A stretch of DNA of 64,000 nucleotides, from NCBI GenBank assembly GCA_013397845.1, contig VZTG01001880.1, positions 1,424,501 through 1,488,500 of the forward strand, written 5' to 3'. The notes beneath the pieces are model-generated. The model was given only the letters and a program-made list of their open reading frames with translations, was not told the DNA's origin and ran no database searches. The DNA is from Melanocharis versteri (lineage: Eukaryota > Chordata > Aves > Passeriformes > Melanocharitidae). Made by a program: the position numbers and the translations under genes. Positions 27,701 to 35,600 of this stretch are shown piece by piece; position 1 is the first letter of the stretch, and each line of letters begins with the position of its first letter.

Positions 27701-29230
27701 ACGAGAGCAATCACAACAACAGAGAAACACGACTAAGATAATGACTTCAGCACTTTTGCAAAGGATAAGAACATCCATAGTTGCAGAATTTCCTCCTAAG
27801 AAAAAAAAAGTACCTTATATATGTTACACAAGCCTCACACCTTCCTGTCATGTGAGGTAACATGGCTATTCACCTGACAAGACAGAGAAAAGCACTGAAA
27901 CAACCAGAGACGCAAAGCAAAAAAGCAATGAAATGCAAAACCGAATTCAGATCCTCTGTGCTAATGAACTGGAGTATTTTTTCCTTTTGCTCTCACATTT
28001 TAGAAACCAGCCTGGGGCAGCAGGTACTTACACTGGATATGAGGCCCATAACATTGTTCTTTAGATAAACTTTTTCTAGGCGAGGCATATTATTCCAGCG
28101 ATATCTGTTAAAAATAAACAAAGAAAAGGACACCAAGTCAAGACATTTGTAAAGGCCTCTGACTTGATTCTCAAGGCACCATTGCTTCTTTACCTAACCT
28201 AGAGACACTACAGCTCCCTGCCTCTGCCAGCACCCAATTCCTTAATGAAAAGACTGAGTTAAAACTGCTGCTGGCAAATGGGCGCGCCCCACCGAGGTCA
28301 ACAGACACCAGAAGCAGCAGCAAAAGCACAAAGAAAGCATCAGGTCTGTAGAGGCGGCAGAGAAAGGAATCTCAGAACTGAACTAATACAAAGCCTCTTT
28401 GTTAGCAGGAGGCCAATGACGGAACACTGCAAAGACCTACTGGTAACCCGGTGTGCTTATTTTCATCTTGTGATGTCAACGTGTCTTAGAGCTCAGGGAA
28501 TTCACCTTCCCAAACTGCCTGAAAGCCATTCTCTCCTCTCTTTCTTTTACAGAGAAGGAAAAAAATCCAGAGCAGGACTGCAACTATCCTCTCCTGCAGA
28601 ACAAACTCCCTGAGTCCTGAAAGTGCCTCCCTGGGGCGGGAGGCGCCGGAATGCGCACAGATCCCACGCCAGCGCTGGGTGGCGGCAGGCCGGGACCCTT
28701 CCCCGGCTCGGCGGCACGGGACGAGCTGCCTTACTTGACCACATGCTCCAGGATCTGCAGGCCGAAGTGCCGGACGATGGCCGTCTGCGTCTTCTCCGCC
28801 AGCTTCAGCCCGCAGGGCACGCAGATGGGGCACTTCTCCTTGAACTCCTCGCAGAACTAGGGGAGGGAGGGCCGGGATACGCACACGCAGTTACACACCG
28901 GGGCAGGAGGTGGCAGCCCCATCCCGGGCGGACCACGCCGGGAGACACGCGGCCGCCCGACCCCGCGGCCAGCTGACGGCTCCCAGCACCTCAGGGGACA
29001 CCCGGGACCGGCCCGCCAGGCTCTCGCCCGCCCCGGCGCCGTGCGGACGGGGCGCCCGCGTGGCCGGAGCCCGGCGCACTCCCTCTCCCCGTCCCGCTCT
29101 CCCTCCTTCCCCGGCCGGGCGGTACCTTGAGGGCCTCCAAGCGGTACCGCTGCGTGGACGCCGGGTCCATGATGACGGTCACCGCCTTCACCAGCTGCTC
29201 GCAGAGGCCGCTCACCTGCTCGGCGGACAT
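598..29230 (-). CDS. XPO5: XPO5, exportin-5 (whole coding span, 32 coding exons)
   Basis: Exportin-5 is a karyopherin-beta nuclear export receptor. With RanGTP it carries pre-miRNA hairpins and other structured RNAs from nucleus to cytoplasm. All 32 coding exons could be placed; they join in frame into 3600 coding bases, 1199 residues plus stop, close to the human 1204. The N-terminus (MSAEQVSGLCEQLVKAV) and C-terminus (VLFEP) match the family. Residues of about 100-280 correspond to the exportin-1-like domain that follows the Ran-binding N-terminus, and the rest is helical HEAT-type repeat sequence. No frameshift or premature stop was found. Splice phases agree at every junction, and the smallest exon is 27 bases (24910-24936). 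The gene is head to head with POLH, as in human, and probably shares its CpG promoter. The largest intron is 7730-12567. Confidence 0.97.
1292..1456 (-). CDS. XPO5: XPO5 coding exon 31
   Basis: Codes residues 1099-1153, beginning RPRYTELKAVMEQIPD and ending ISGCIG. Confidence 0.95.
1610..1747 (-). CDS. XPO5: XPO5 coding exon 30
   Basis: Codes residues 1053-1098, beginning VLPGNLLPDAVSWFF and ending QIYEAL. Confidence 0.95.
1928..2035 (-). CDS. XPO5: XPO5 coding exon 29
   Basis: Codes residues 1017-1052, beginning DVCTAVLITAYTSLSWKD. Confidence 0.95.
2754..2836 (-). CDS. XPO5: XPO5 coding exon 28
   Basis: Codes residues 989-1016, with DEAMATEVTPPANAEL, ending CLMKQE. Confidence 0.94.
3330..3392 (-). 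CDS. XPO5: XPO5 coding exon 27
   Basis: Codes residues 968-989, with VCCVSKKGVEQNTT. This is a variable linker compared with human. Confidence 0.9.
4249..4343 (-). CDS. XPO5: XPO5 coding exon 26
   Basis: Codes residues 936-968, with EDDAADDNPESQEMLEE. Confidence 0.95.
4539..4585 (-). CDS. XPO5: XPO5 coding exon 25 (47-base exon)
   Basis: Codes residues 921-936, RLSQKWQVINQRSML plus a split cysteine codon. Confidence 0.92.
5055..5152 (-). CDS. XPO5: XPO5 coding exon 24
   Basis: Codes residues 888-920, with VFVKPLVLSCPSEYYE, ending TYLHM. Confidence 0.93.
5752..5888 (-). CDS. XPO5: XPO5 coding exon 23
   Basis: Codes residues 842-888, beginning FHILGNAGPSMQQDFY. The GTATCC donor is weak but is fixed by phase. 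Confidence 0.92.
6430..6526 (-). CDS. XPO5: XPO5 coding exon 22
   Basis: Codes residues 810-842, with LPQPLLELYDSPVYK. Confidence 0.93.
7629..7729 (-). CDS. XPO5: XPO5 coding exon 21
   Basis: Codes residues 776-810, beginning THNNLYMPEMVARLGD. Confidence 0.94.
7730..12567. other. XPO5 intron 20, the largest intron
   Basis: A 4.8 kb intron. Both strands contain only short frames with no recognisable domain. No clear transposon, RNA gene or tandem array was seen. Confidence 0.5.
12568..12749 (-). CDS. XPO5: XPO5 coding exon 20
   Basis: Codes residues 716-776, beginning ISFCVYTILGVVKRARW and ending LLALIR. Confidence 0.96.
13629..13728 (-). CDS. XPO5: XPO5 coding exon 19
   Basis: Codes residues 682-715, with VLSDPEAFISYVGAD. 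The donor is GTGAGT. Confidence 0.94.
14361..14560 (-). CDS. XPO5: XPO5 coding exon 18
   Basis: Codes residues 616-682, beginning PNFEMLYNHVKQLLSN. This segment is among the most conserved in the protein. Confidence 0.96.
15862..15951 (-). CDS. XPO5: XPO5 coding exon 17
   Basis: Codes residues 586-615, beginning APRTRAVKNVRRHACSS. Confidence 0.95.
16583..16624 (-). CDS. XPO5: XPO5 coding exon 16 (42-base exon)
   Basis: Codes residues 572-585, LFASVTFEVVEESK. The donor is GTACGT. Confidence 0.92.
16738..16774 (+). repeat. Short tandem duplication in an XPO5 intron
   Basis: The sequence agttagtgaagaac occurs twice, about 20 bases apart. Confidence 0.7.
17426..17581 (-). CDS. XPO5: XPO5 coding exon 15
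   Basis: Codes residues 520-571, beginning EIPVNDGIDLLQLVLN. Confidence 0.95.
18381..18496 (-). CDS. XPO5: XPO5 coding exon 14
   Basis: Codes residues 481-519, with KTGEGLCSIFSPSFVQW and a GTATGT donor. It is slightly shorter than the human counterpart around the junction. Confidence 0.92.
19242..19370 (-). CDS. XPO5: XPO5 coding exon 13
   Basis: Codes residues 438-481, with FRAQQGEVMRMACRLDP. A GTAGGT donor was chosen because it keeps phase with the next exon. Confidence 0.9.
20737..20827 (-). CDS. XPO5: XPO5 coding exon 12
   Basis: Codes residues 408-438, beginning VGFPSKADSPSCEYSRF, with the acidic stretch DFDSDEDF. Confidence 0.93.
21073..21198 (-). CDS. XPO5: XPO5 coding exon 11
   Basis: Codes residues 366-407, beginning FLRSSTQITWGALFRHE and ending MTNLVK. 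Confidence 0.95.
21606..21689 (-). CDS. XPO5: XPO5 coding exon 10
   Basis: Codes residues 338-365, beginning GSDCDVETPANFGKY and ending TTHPSQ. Confidence 0.93.
23120..23219 (-). CDS. XPO5: XPO5 coding exon 9
   Basis: Codes residues 304-337, with TADGEGLVEKHYVFLKR in frame. The donor is GTAAGT. Confidence 0.93.
23663..23739 (-). CDS. XPO5: XPO5 coding exon 8
   Basis: Codes residues 279-304, beginning GKLEDRKPLMVLFGD. The donor is GTGAGT. Confidence 0.93.
24430..24615 (-). CDS. XPO5: XPO5 coding exon 7
   Basis: Codes residues 217-278, beginning AQANCRVGIAALNTLAG and ending LLIAVSRK. Confidence 0.95.
24910..24936 (-). CDS. XPO5: XPO5 coding exon 6 (27-base exon)
   Basis: Codes residues 208-216, KTDLAQEPK. 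The acceptor three bases upstream of ACT was chosen because it keeps the lysine found in the human protein. The small size makes this exon easy to miss. Confidence 0.85.
26830..27012 (-). CDS. XPO5: XPO5 coding exon 5
   Basis: Codes residues 147-207, beginning ETQTELVMFILLRL and ending VSKYRCM before a GTAAGA donor. Confidence 0.95.
27324..27461 (-). CDS. XPO5: XPO5 coding exon 4
   Basis: Codes residues 101-146, from GTQSILEEE to DTLSKQG, and contains the conserved REWPQHWPDML segment of the exportin family. Confidence 0.95.
28032..28104 (-). CDS. XPO5: XPO5 coding exon 3
   Basis: Codes residues 76-100, beginning YRWNNMPRLEKVYLKN after the split lysine codon. The donor is GTAAGT. Confidence 0.95.
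28735..28856 (-). CDS. XPO5: XPO5 coding exon 2
   Basis: Codes residues 36-76, beginning FCEEFKEKCPICVPCG. The donor is GTAAGG. Confidence 0.95.
29126..29230 (-). CDS. XPO5: XPO5 coding exon 1 (start codon)
   Basis: Codes residues 1-35, beginning MSAEQVSGLCEQLVK and ending RLEALK. An upstream in-frame ATG gives a GC-rich leader with no exportin similarity. The start here matches the family N-terminus and sits in the CpG promoter. The donor is GTACCG. Confidence 0.95.
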
Positions 29231-29400
29231 GGCGGCGGCGGCGGCGGGCGCGCGCCACCGGCCACCCACGGGAGGGACGAGCGGGGCGGCCGGGACGCAG
29301 CTCCGCGCATGCGCCCTGGGGGGCACGGGGACACGGGGAGAACGCGGGCGCCGCGCACCGTCGCGGCGGGGACACGCGCACGCCCCACCGCACCCTGGAG

Positions 29401-29422
29401 AACTACAACTCCCGGCGTGCCC
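29401..29422 (+). promoter_or_regulatory. ZNF143/THAP11-like promoter element
   Basis: The sequence aactacaactcccggcgtgc closely resembles the ACTACAnnTCCCAGnATGC-type element bound by ZNF143 and THAP11. It sits between the two divergent start codons. A near copy occurs in the GTPBP2/MAD2L1BP promoter at 51747. Confidence 0.6.
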
Positions 29423-29539
29423 CACGCGGAAAGTACGGGTGCCGCAAAGCGGCGCGCCAAGGCGGGGCTCTCCGCCCCACCGAGCGAGCGGTTACTCAAT
29501 CATTCACTCAGTCGGGCGGGAGCCGGTGGCGGCGGCGGG

Positions 29540-29676
29540 ATGTCGCGGGGCCGGGAGCGAGTGGTGGCCCTGGTTGACATGGACTGCTTCTTCATGCAGG
29601 GGGAGCAGCGCCTCGACCCGCAGCTGCGCGGCCGCCCCTGCGCCGTGGTGCAGTACACCGAGTGGCAGGGCGGCGG
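29540..29676 (+). CDS. POLH: POLH coding exon 1 (start codon)
   Basis: Codes residues 1-46, beginning MSRGRERVVALVDMDCFF. D13 and Q38 are here. The start follows a GC-rich leader and matches human numbering. Confidence 0.95.
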
Positions 29677-32600
29677 GTAGGTAGGCGAGCCGGCTCGGCC
29701 ACCCCGGCTCTTTGTCCCACCCCGCTCCCCGCGGGGCCGGGCCCGCCCTGCGCTTCACCTCCGTGTCTTGGCAGGATCATCGCGGTGAGCTACGAGGCGC
29801 GCGCCTTCGGCGTGTCCCGCGGGATGTGGGCGTCGGAGGCGCGGGCGCTGTGCCCCGAGCTGGCGCTGGCCCGGGTGCCGCAGGCGCGGGGCAAGGCGGA
29901 CCTCACACGGTGAGAGCGGGGGCCGGGCGTGGCGGCGGCGGCGGCGCGGGCCTCTGTCGTGGCGCGGGGCGGCGGCTGAGCCCGTGCCCCCGCCCGGCAG
30001 GTACCGGGAGGCCAGCGCGGAGGTGATGCAGGTGCTGTCGCGCTTCGCCGCCATCGAGCGCGCGAGCATCGACGAGGCATACCTGGACCTGACGGGCAGC
30101 GCGCGCCACCGGCTGCGCGAGCTGCGCGGGCGCCCCCTGCCGGCCGCGCTGCTGCCCAGCACCTTCGTGCAGGGGCTGCCCGGAGAGCCCGGCCCCGATC
30201 CCGGCGGGAAGGGCGCGCACCGAGCCGAGCCCGGCGGGAAGGGTACGCACCGAGCCTCCCTCACCCTCCCCCCCGGGAAGGGGCCGCTCCGCCTGCTTTG
30301 TCTCCCCCGACTCAAGGGCGTGGTAAATGGGGTCTGTGTTTTTCGCAGTGAATGGCTTTTAATGTGCCTGCTTCTCCTTGTGGTTGGAATGCGCTTACAA
30401 AAGCCCGTGGCTGCTGGCCGGGACTGGCTTGTGCTGCGGGTCCCTTTGCTGGGCTCAGCAAGAAGCGCCACACTGTGTCCCCTTGTGATCCCCTTTGTGT
30501 CCCTTTTTTAGAGGAGCTGCGGCAGCGTGGTTTGCACGAGTGGCTGGCGTCGCTGTCTTTCGATAACCCCGATTGTCCTGACCTGCAGCTGACCATGGGC
30601 GCAGTAATTGTGGAAGAAATTAGGGTGGCGGTGGAAGCAGCTACCGGATTCAGGTGTTCAGCTGGCATCTCGCACAACAAGGTATAGGCATAACACATCA
30701 GCCTGATTTCTTCTGGGTAGTGGAGTCAGAACATGCTGTAAATGCTCTCCTATATTTACAAGTCTTCTGTAGAAGATGAACCAAGTTGGGTATGCAACCA
30801 TGTGTGATCACACCTTCAGAGAAATTATAAGGCATCTAGAATTGGGAGGAGTTGTTTCCCCAGAGCTGTGGCCTGGGCAGTCAGCAATCCCCTCATTTAG
30901 TGCCTGGATTCCTAATGAATGAGCTCACTAGGAACAAAAGGGATTTAAGTCCTCCAGAAGTGTTTTCTGTAGAAAAAACACAAGCGTAAAGCAGGTAATC
31001 TTCCCCTTGAGTTTCAGGCAACAATCACTGCAGCCAGTTTACTTGCACAAATTTCCGGTGACTTGGAGGCAGAAGAACACCAGATTGGGGCACTGAGGTG
31101 AGCTGGGTTGCTTTTCCTCTTTCTGCTGAGTCAGTGTTTACCGTGCTGGCTGTGGGGATTTGGGTGATGCTCAGCCAGCTGCTGAGAGCAGCCGCAGGTG
31201 CATGACAGCAGCTGCAGAAACAAACGGACTTTGATGACTTTGATGCTGCAGCTACAGAGGGTTTCCTGCCGGGTGAAATGCAGGGTGGTTTACTGAGAGC
31301 ACTCCTTTTGTTCTGCAGGAGAGGGGCTTATTTATACAGGTATGACTTTATAAAGGCAGGCTCTGACTAAAAAAAAAAAAAGCAAATGAAGACTAAATGG
31401 GTGCTTTGGAGTTGAAGGAAGAGAAATTTCATCTTAGACTGCTGCGGGAACAGCTGGAACTACTGCCAGCTGTACACAGGGACTGGAGCTGGTTCTGCAC
31501 TGGCTCAGTTTGAAACCAGAGCAGACTGTGAGGCAGAAATCAGATGAGAAAGGTTACTAGTGTAGAAATTTCCAATGGAAGGTCTATTCAATTTGCCTTT
31601 TTGCTTTCTTTAATCAAGAATAACAGAGAACTTCCCTGATATTCCTAGCAGGTTCTCCCAGCTTCCATTTTGTATGCCAGCATTTTTATTGTTTTTGAGG
31701 GAGTAAGGACATTATGATGTCCTGTGCTGTCCCTGAAGAACTGTGTATCTGTAGCAGCAAGTTCAGTGCAGAGATCACCTCAGCCTGCTCGTGGCTGTGC
31801 AGAGCACTGTACTGTGCTTCCACAGCCAGCTCGGCTCTGTGGGTACAGACCTTTTCTGCAGAACAAAAGGAGTGCTCTCAGTAAACCACCCTGCCTTGCA
31901 CCCGGCAGGAAACCCTCTGTAGCTGCAGCATCAAAGTCATCAAAGTCCGTTTGTTTCTGCAGCTGCTGTCATGCACCGAGTGCTCCTGTGGCTGCTCTCG
32001 GCAGCTGGCTGAGCATCAACCAAAGTGCAGCCAGTGGGGTAAACACTGACTCACCAGAAAGAGGAAAAGGAGCCCAGCTGACCTCAGTGCCCCAATCTGG
32101 TGTTCTTCTGCCTCTGAGTTGCTGGGAATTTGTGTCAGTAAAAACCATTGTCAGGTTACTGCGGCTGTTGCCTGAAACTCAAGGGGAAGATTACCTGCTT
32201 TACGCTTGTGTTTTTTCTACAGAAAACTCTCCCAAGGAACTGTTTTTCCCAATGAAGCACCTTGTTAGAGTACACCAGGGACCCAGATGATGGATGAGAC
32301 CAAACAATTTGGAAGCACCTGGAAGATAACAGCACGGTTTTCTCAAGAACCACTCATGCCTAATTCATTTGTGTGCCGTCTTTTATGGCGTAAGTGGCCA
32401 AATGTGCAGGGAAGGCTACAGATGTGAGGTGTCAGCCTTAAGGTTTCTAACACAGCTCACCCTGAGCTGAATAACCTGGTGATGACACTGTAGCAGACAA
32501 CATGACTGAGGTTGTCTGAAGGGCATGCATCTAGCTGAAGAAAATATTACTGTTTCCCATAATGATTTTGTTCAGTGAGTTGCACTCAAATTGGGATGTT

Positions 32601-35600
32601 TAGAGTGGGATCCTGGGGGGATCTGTCAGAGGTCTGCTAAGAGCCAGTATTTTCACTGAAGCCTACAGAGAGGGAACAGCTGTATGAATTCAGATGTTGC
32701 ACACATGGGGCTCAGGGCCTGGGCTGTGAAAGTTCTGAGATGATATTAGAGTTGAGAATTCTGATCTTGAAAAAGCCTGGAATCAGTCTGAAATCACCAA
32801 ACAGTGCTTCTTATGCTCCTCTTATTCTCACTGACTGTTTTTGTGGTTTATAGAAAAAAAGCAACCAGCAGGATTTTGGCTAAGTCACACTAAGTCAGGA
32901 AGTAGCCTGGAGTTGTTGTGGACAAGCAGCAGGATGAGTCAGTAATACAAGTGCTCTTGTAGAAATGCCAATCCTGTTTCAGCATGTGCAGTTTACAGAA
33001 GGTGTCAGAAAAAGTAAATGATTTCTCCCCATGAAGTCTCAGTGATTGGTTTGGCTTGCAGCACGTCACTGTATGAGGTGGGTAAACTTGGAAGTCTCCA
33101 GCCAAACAAGAAAAACAGTAATTGGACATCTGAAAAGGGATCTACTTTGTCTAGAAAAGAGTTCAAATGTACATAAGCCTGTAAAATGGGCTGTTAATAA
33201 AGGTCATAGCTCAACAGGCAGGCAAGAAATTTTGATTAGTTAGAGGATGTGTGGCAAAGCAGTGAAAGAGGAAGTTATTGAATAAAACCACAAACACCCA
33301 GCTAAATGTATTTCAAACTGGTCTGTGTATTCTTGGCCCTGTGGTAGCATAGAGTGGGAAAGGAAGCTGTATAGGAGAACATGCCTTCCAGGCTAGCAAT
33401 TCTGCATTTTACAGGTTTCCTTTTGCAGCACAATGCTGCTGCAGACCTCACAGAGAAAAGATTGAAATAGTGACATTGAGAAAAAGCAAGACAAACACAG
33501 AAAATGAAGGAAAAAGACATCGTGAGAGACATAGCCTGGGGAGGACTGTGGGCATGCTGTGGAAGCTCTAGCATGCTTGCCTGAGGAAAACTATAGCAAC
33601 CACAACAGATGATAGACCAAGATCCCCTAAGCTGCCTGGAGTAGGAGTCCAGCGCTTCACAGAACTTAAGTCTGGAAGCAGCTTTGCTTTCAGAGTACCT
33701 AGCTGGTGCATGTCGAGTCCTGAGGTGGATACTGCCTAGGAGCAAGCAGTGGTGCACCCTGCACGTCTTCCTAGCAGCTATTCTTAAATAGCAGCTCTTA
33801 AAAGTGATGCAGCACAAGCTGTTAGGTAGAGTCACATTAGGCCAGTGCACGGTGTGTAATAACAGGGTTTCCACCCTCTTCTGTGTTACAGACACTGGCA
33901 AAACTGGCCTGTGGGTTGAACAAGCCCAACCGCCAGACACTGGTGTCTGCACGATTTGTGCCGCAGCTCTTCAGCCACCTGCCCGTCGGCAGCATGTAAG
34001 TACCAGGGAGCTGCTGCTGCACTGCAGCCCGGGGCTGTTCCTGGCCACCTCAGCACAGCAATTTGCTGCTCACTGATAGCAGCCAGCAGAGGCTCTCAGC
34101 TCCACAGTAACTGCTCGTCAGTGCTCCTAACAAATAGAGGGAATCCTGCCAGTGACCCCTCGTGGCTGTGAGCGACAGTTCAGGGGGAGAGTTCAGGAGG
34201 AGTGTGCTTGGGAGTTGCAGCCCTGCTGGTGAAGGGACCACAATCCAAAAGCCCACTGGCAGCCTGTGGGCATCCTTTCCCTGGGTAAGGCTGTGCTCAG
34301 GATGACTGCTGGGGTGCACAGGTGTAAGCCAGAGGCAACTGTGGGCAAGGAGGCCATCGCTGTTCCCCAGTGTGAGTGACAGCTGTGCTCACAGAGGGCA
34401 GATGTGGTTTGCTTTTGAGCATCCACACTGTGCACAAGTACTTTCCCTGGTGTAGGGAAGGGTTACCAGCACCACTGCTCCAGAGGAATGGATCCCTAAT
34501 CCTGCTCTCCAGACCTGCACTGCCGTTCTCTGCTTTCCATGTCTTGCAAGGGACGGAGAGGGGATGTGTGTGGGAAAGGGTCCTGTCTGTGTAGGAAGAA
34601 GGAAGCTGTATGTGAGGCATTCTTCAGAGCATGGTTTGGGATCAGATGGAGCTGAGGGAGAAGCACTAAAATTGGGGGACCCAAGGAGCAGTTCCTCCAT
34701 CAACTCCTATGTGTCCTTCTACAATGAGCAGAAGAGCTGTTACGTGCCAAGTGTTCCTTTTGTCCTGCTAGTTCCTAGCAGCTTCTAGCTGTCTTCATCT
34801 AGGAACAGCTGCTGCAACAAGACTTGTCGTAATCTCCACATGATGCTTCTTTTGTGTTCTCTCTTTTTGTTTCTCTTCTGTAGCCGTAACCTGGGAGGCA
34901 AACTTGGCACTGCTATCACAGACATCCTGGGAGTAGAGTACATTGGGGAGCTGACACAGTTCACTGAGACTGAGCTCCAGACTCATTTTGGAGACAAAAC
35001 TGGGTAATGATAAACCACTCACCACAGCTTGGCTCTTGGCAGGAATTGAGACTTCCTTTCAGTCACAGAACTTTTAAGGGTGTTCTGCTGTGATTAGGAA
35101 GGTTGGAAGGTAAAACTTCAATGACATCTTTGGGAAGCATTGATCTGTCAGGCCCACAACAGGTTTCCAGTCCTGCCTGCTCCCAGGAACCCTCCCCAGG
35201 ATAATATTTTGCTTGTCAGCCAGTGCGTCAGCCTTCCTCTACAGCATCCAAGGATGGGGCCAAGCTGTGGAAGAGCTGGTTCTCTGCAGGCTGGGAAGAG
35301 GGCAGTCTTGACAGTCTCATCACAGAGGAAATTACAGGGCTGGACTGGAGCCTGAAACACAACTTCTGGGCCCAGAACAGCGGTTGGAGTGCCCTGCAGA
35401 CTGGTGAACTGTTGCCACTTCAGGAGAAGAGATGGATGAGTTGTGCTGACAGGCGGTTGTGGCCTGAAGGAATCCTGCCTGTTCAGCTGTGGCTGCAGCT
35501 GTAGAGCTGGGGATGAGAGACAGTCACAGCTTGCGCTGAGTTGAAAGCAGGGCTCAACAGGAGACTGACGTGCTGCCCAGTGATGCCTGCCTGTCTGTAA

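Larger units (their letters stand above)
28620..30330. promoter_or_regulatory. CpG-rich bidirectional promoter region of XPO5 and POLH
   Basis: GC content and CpG density rise sharply here relative to the introns on both sides. The start codons of the two divergent genes are at 29230 (minus) and 29540 (plus), about 310 bases apart. No TATA box is evident. The island also covers the first exons of both genes, so promoter and coding constraint overlap. Confidence 0.8.
30682..33891. other. POLH intron 4
   Basis: A 3.2 kb intron dominated by a long inverted repeat (arms near 30963-31320 and 31855-32229). A poly-A run lies at about 31370. Long open frames here show no recognisable domain. Confidence 0.7.

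Noticed and set aside
28910..29680. 256-codon plus-strand frame across the XPO5/POLH promoter
   Set aside because: GC-rich sequence lacks stop codons by chance. The frame is antisense to XPO5 exon 1, overlaps POLH exon 1 in the wrong frame, and shows no domain.
31724..32290. 188-codon plus-strand frame across the right arm of the inverted repeat
   Set aside because: It starts in the spacer and covers the right arm. No homologous protein was recognised and no splice signals support it.
33302..33952. 216-codon minus-strand frame antisense to POLH exon 5
   Set aside because: No domain or transposase/reverse-transcriptase motif is recognisable, and it overlaps a real exon on the other strand.
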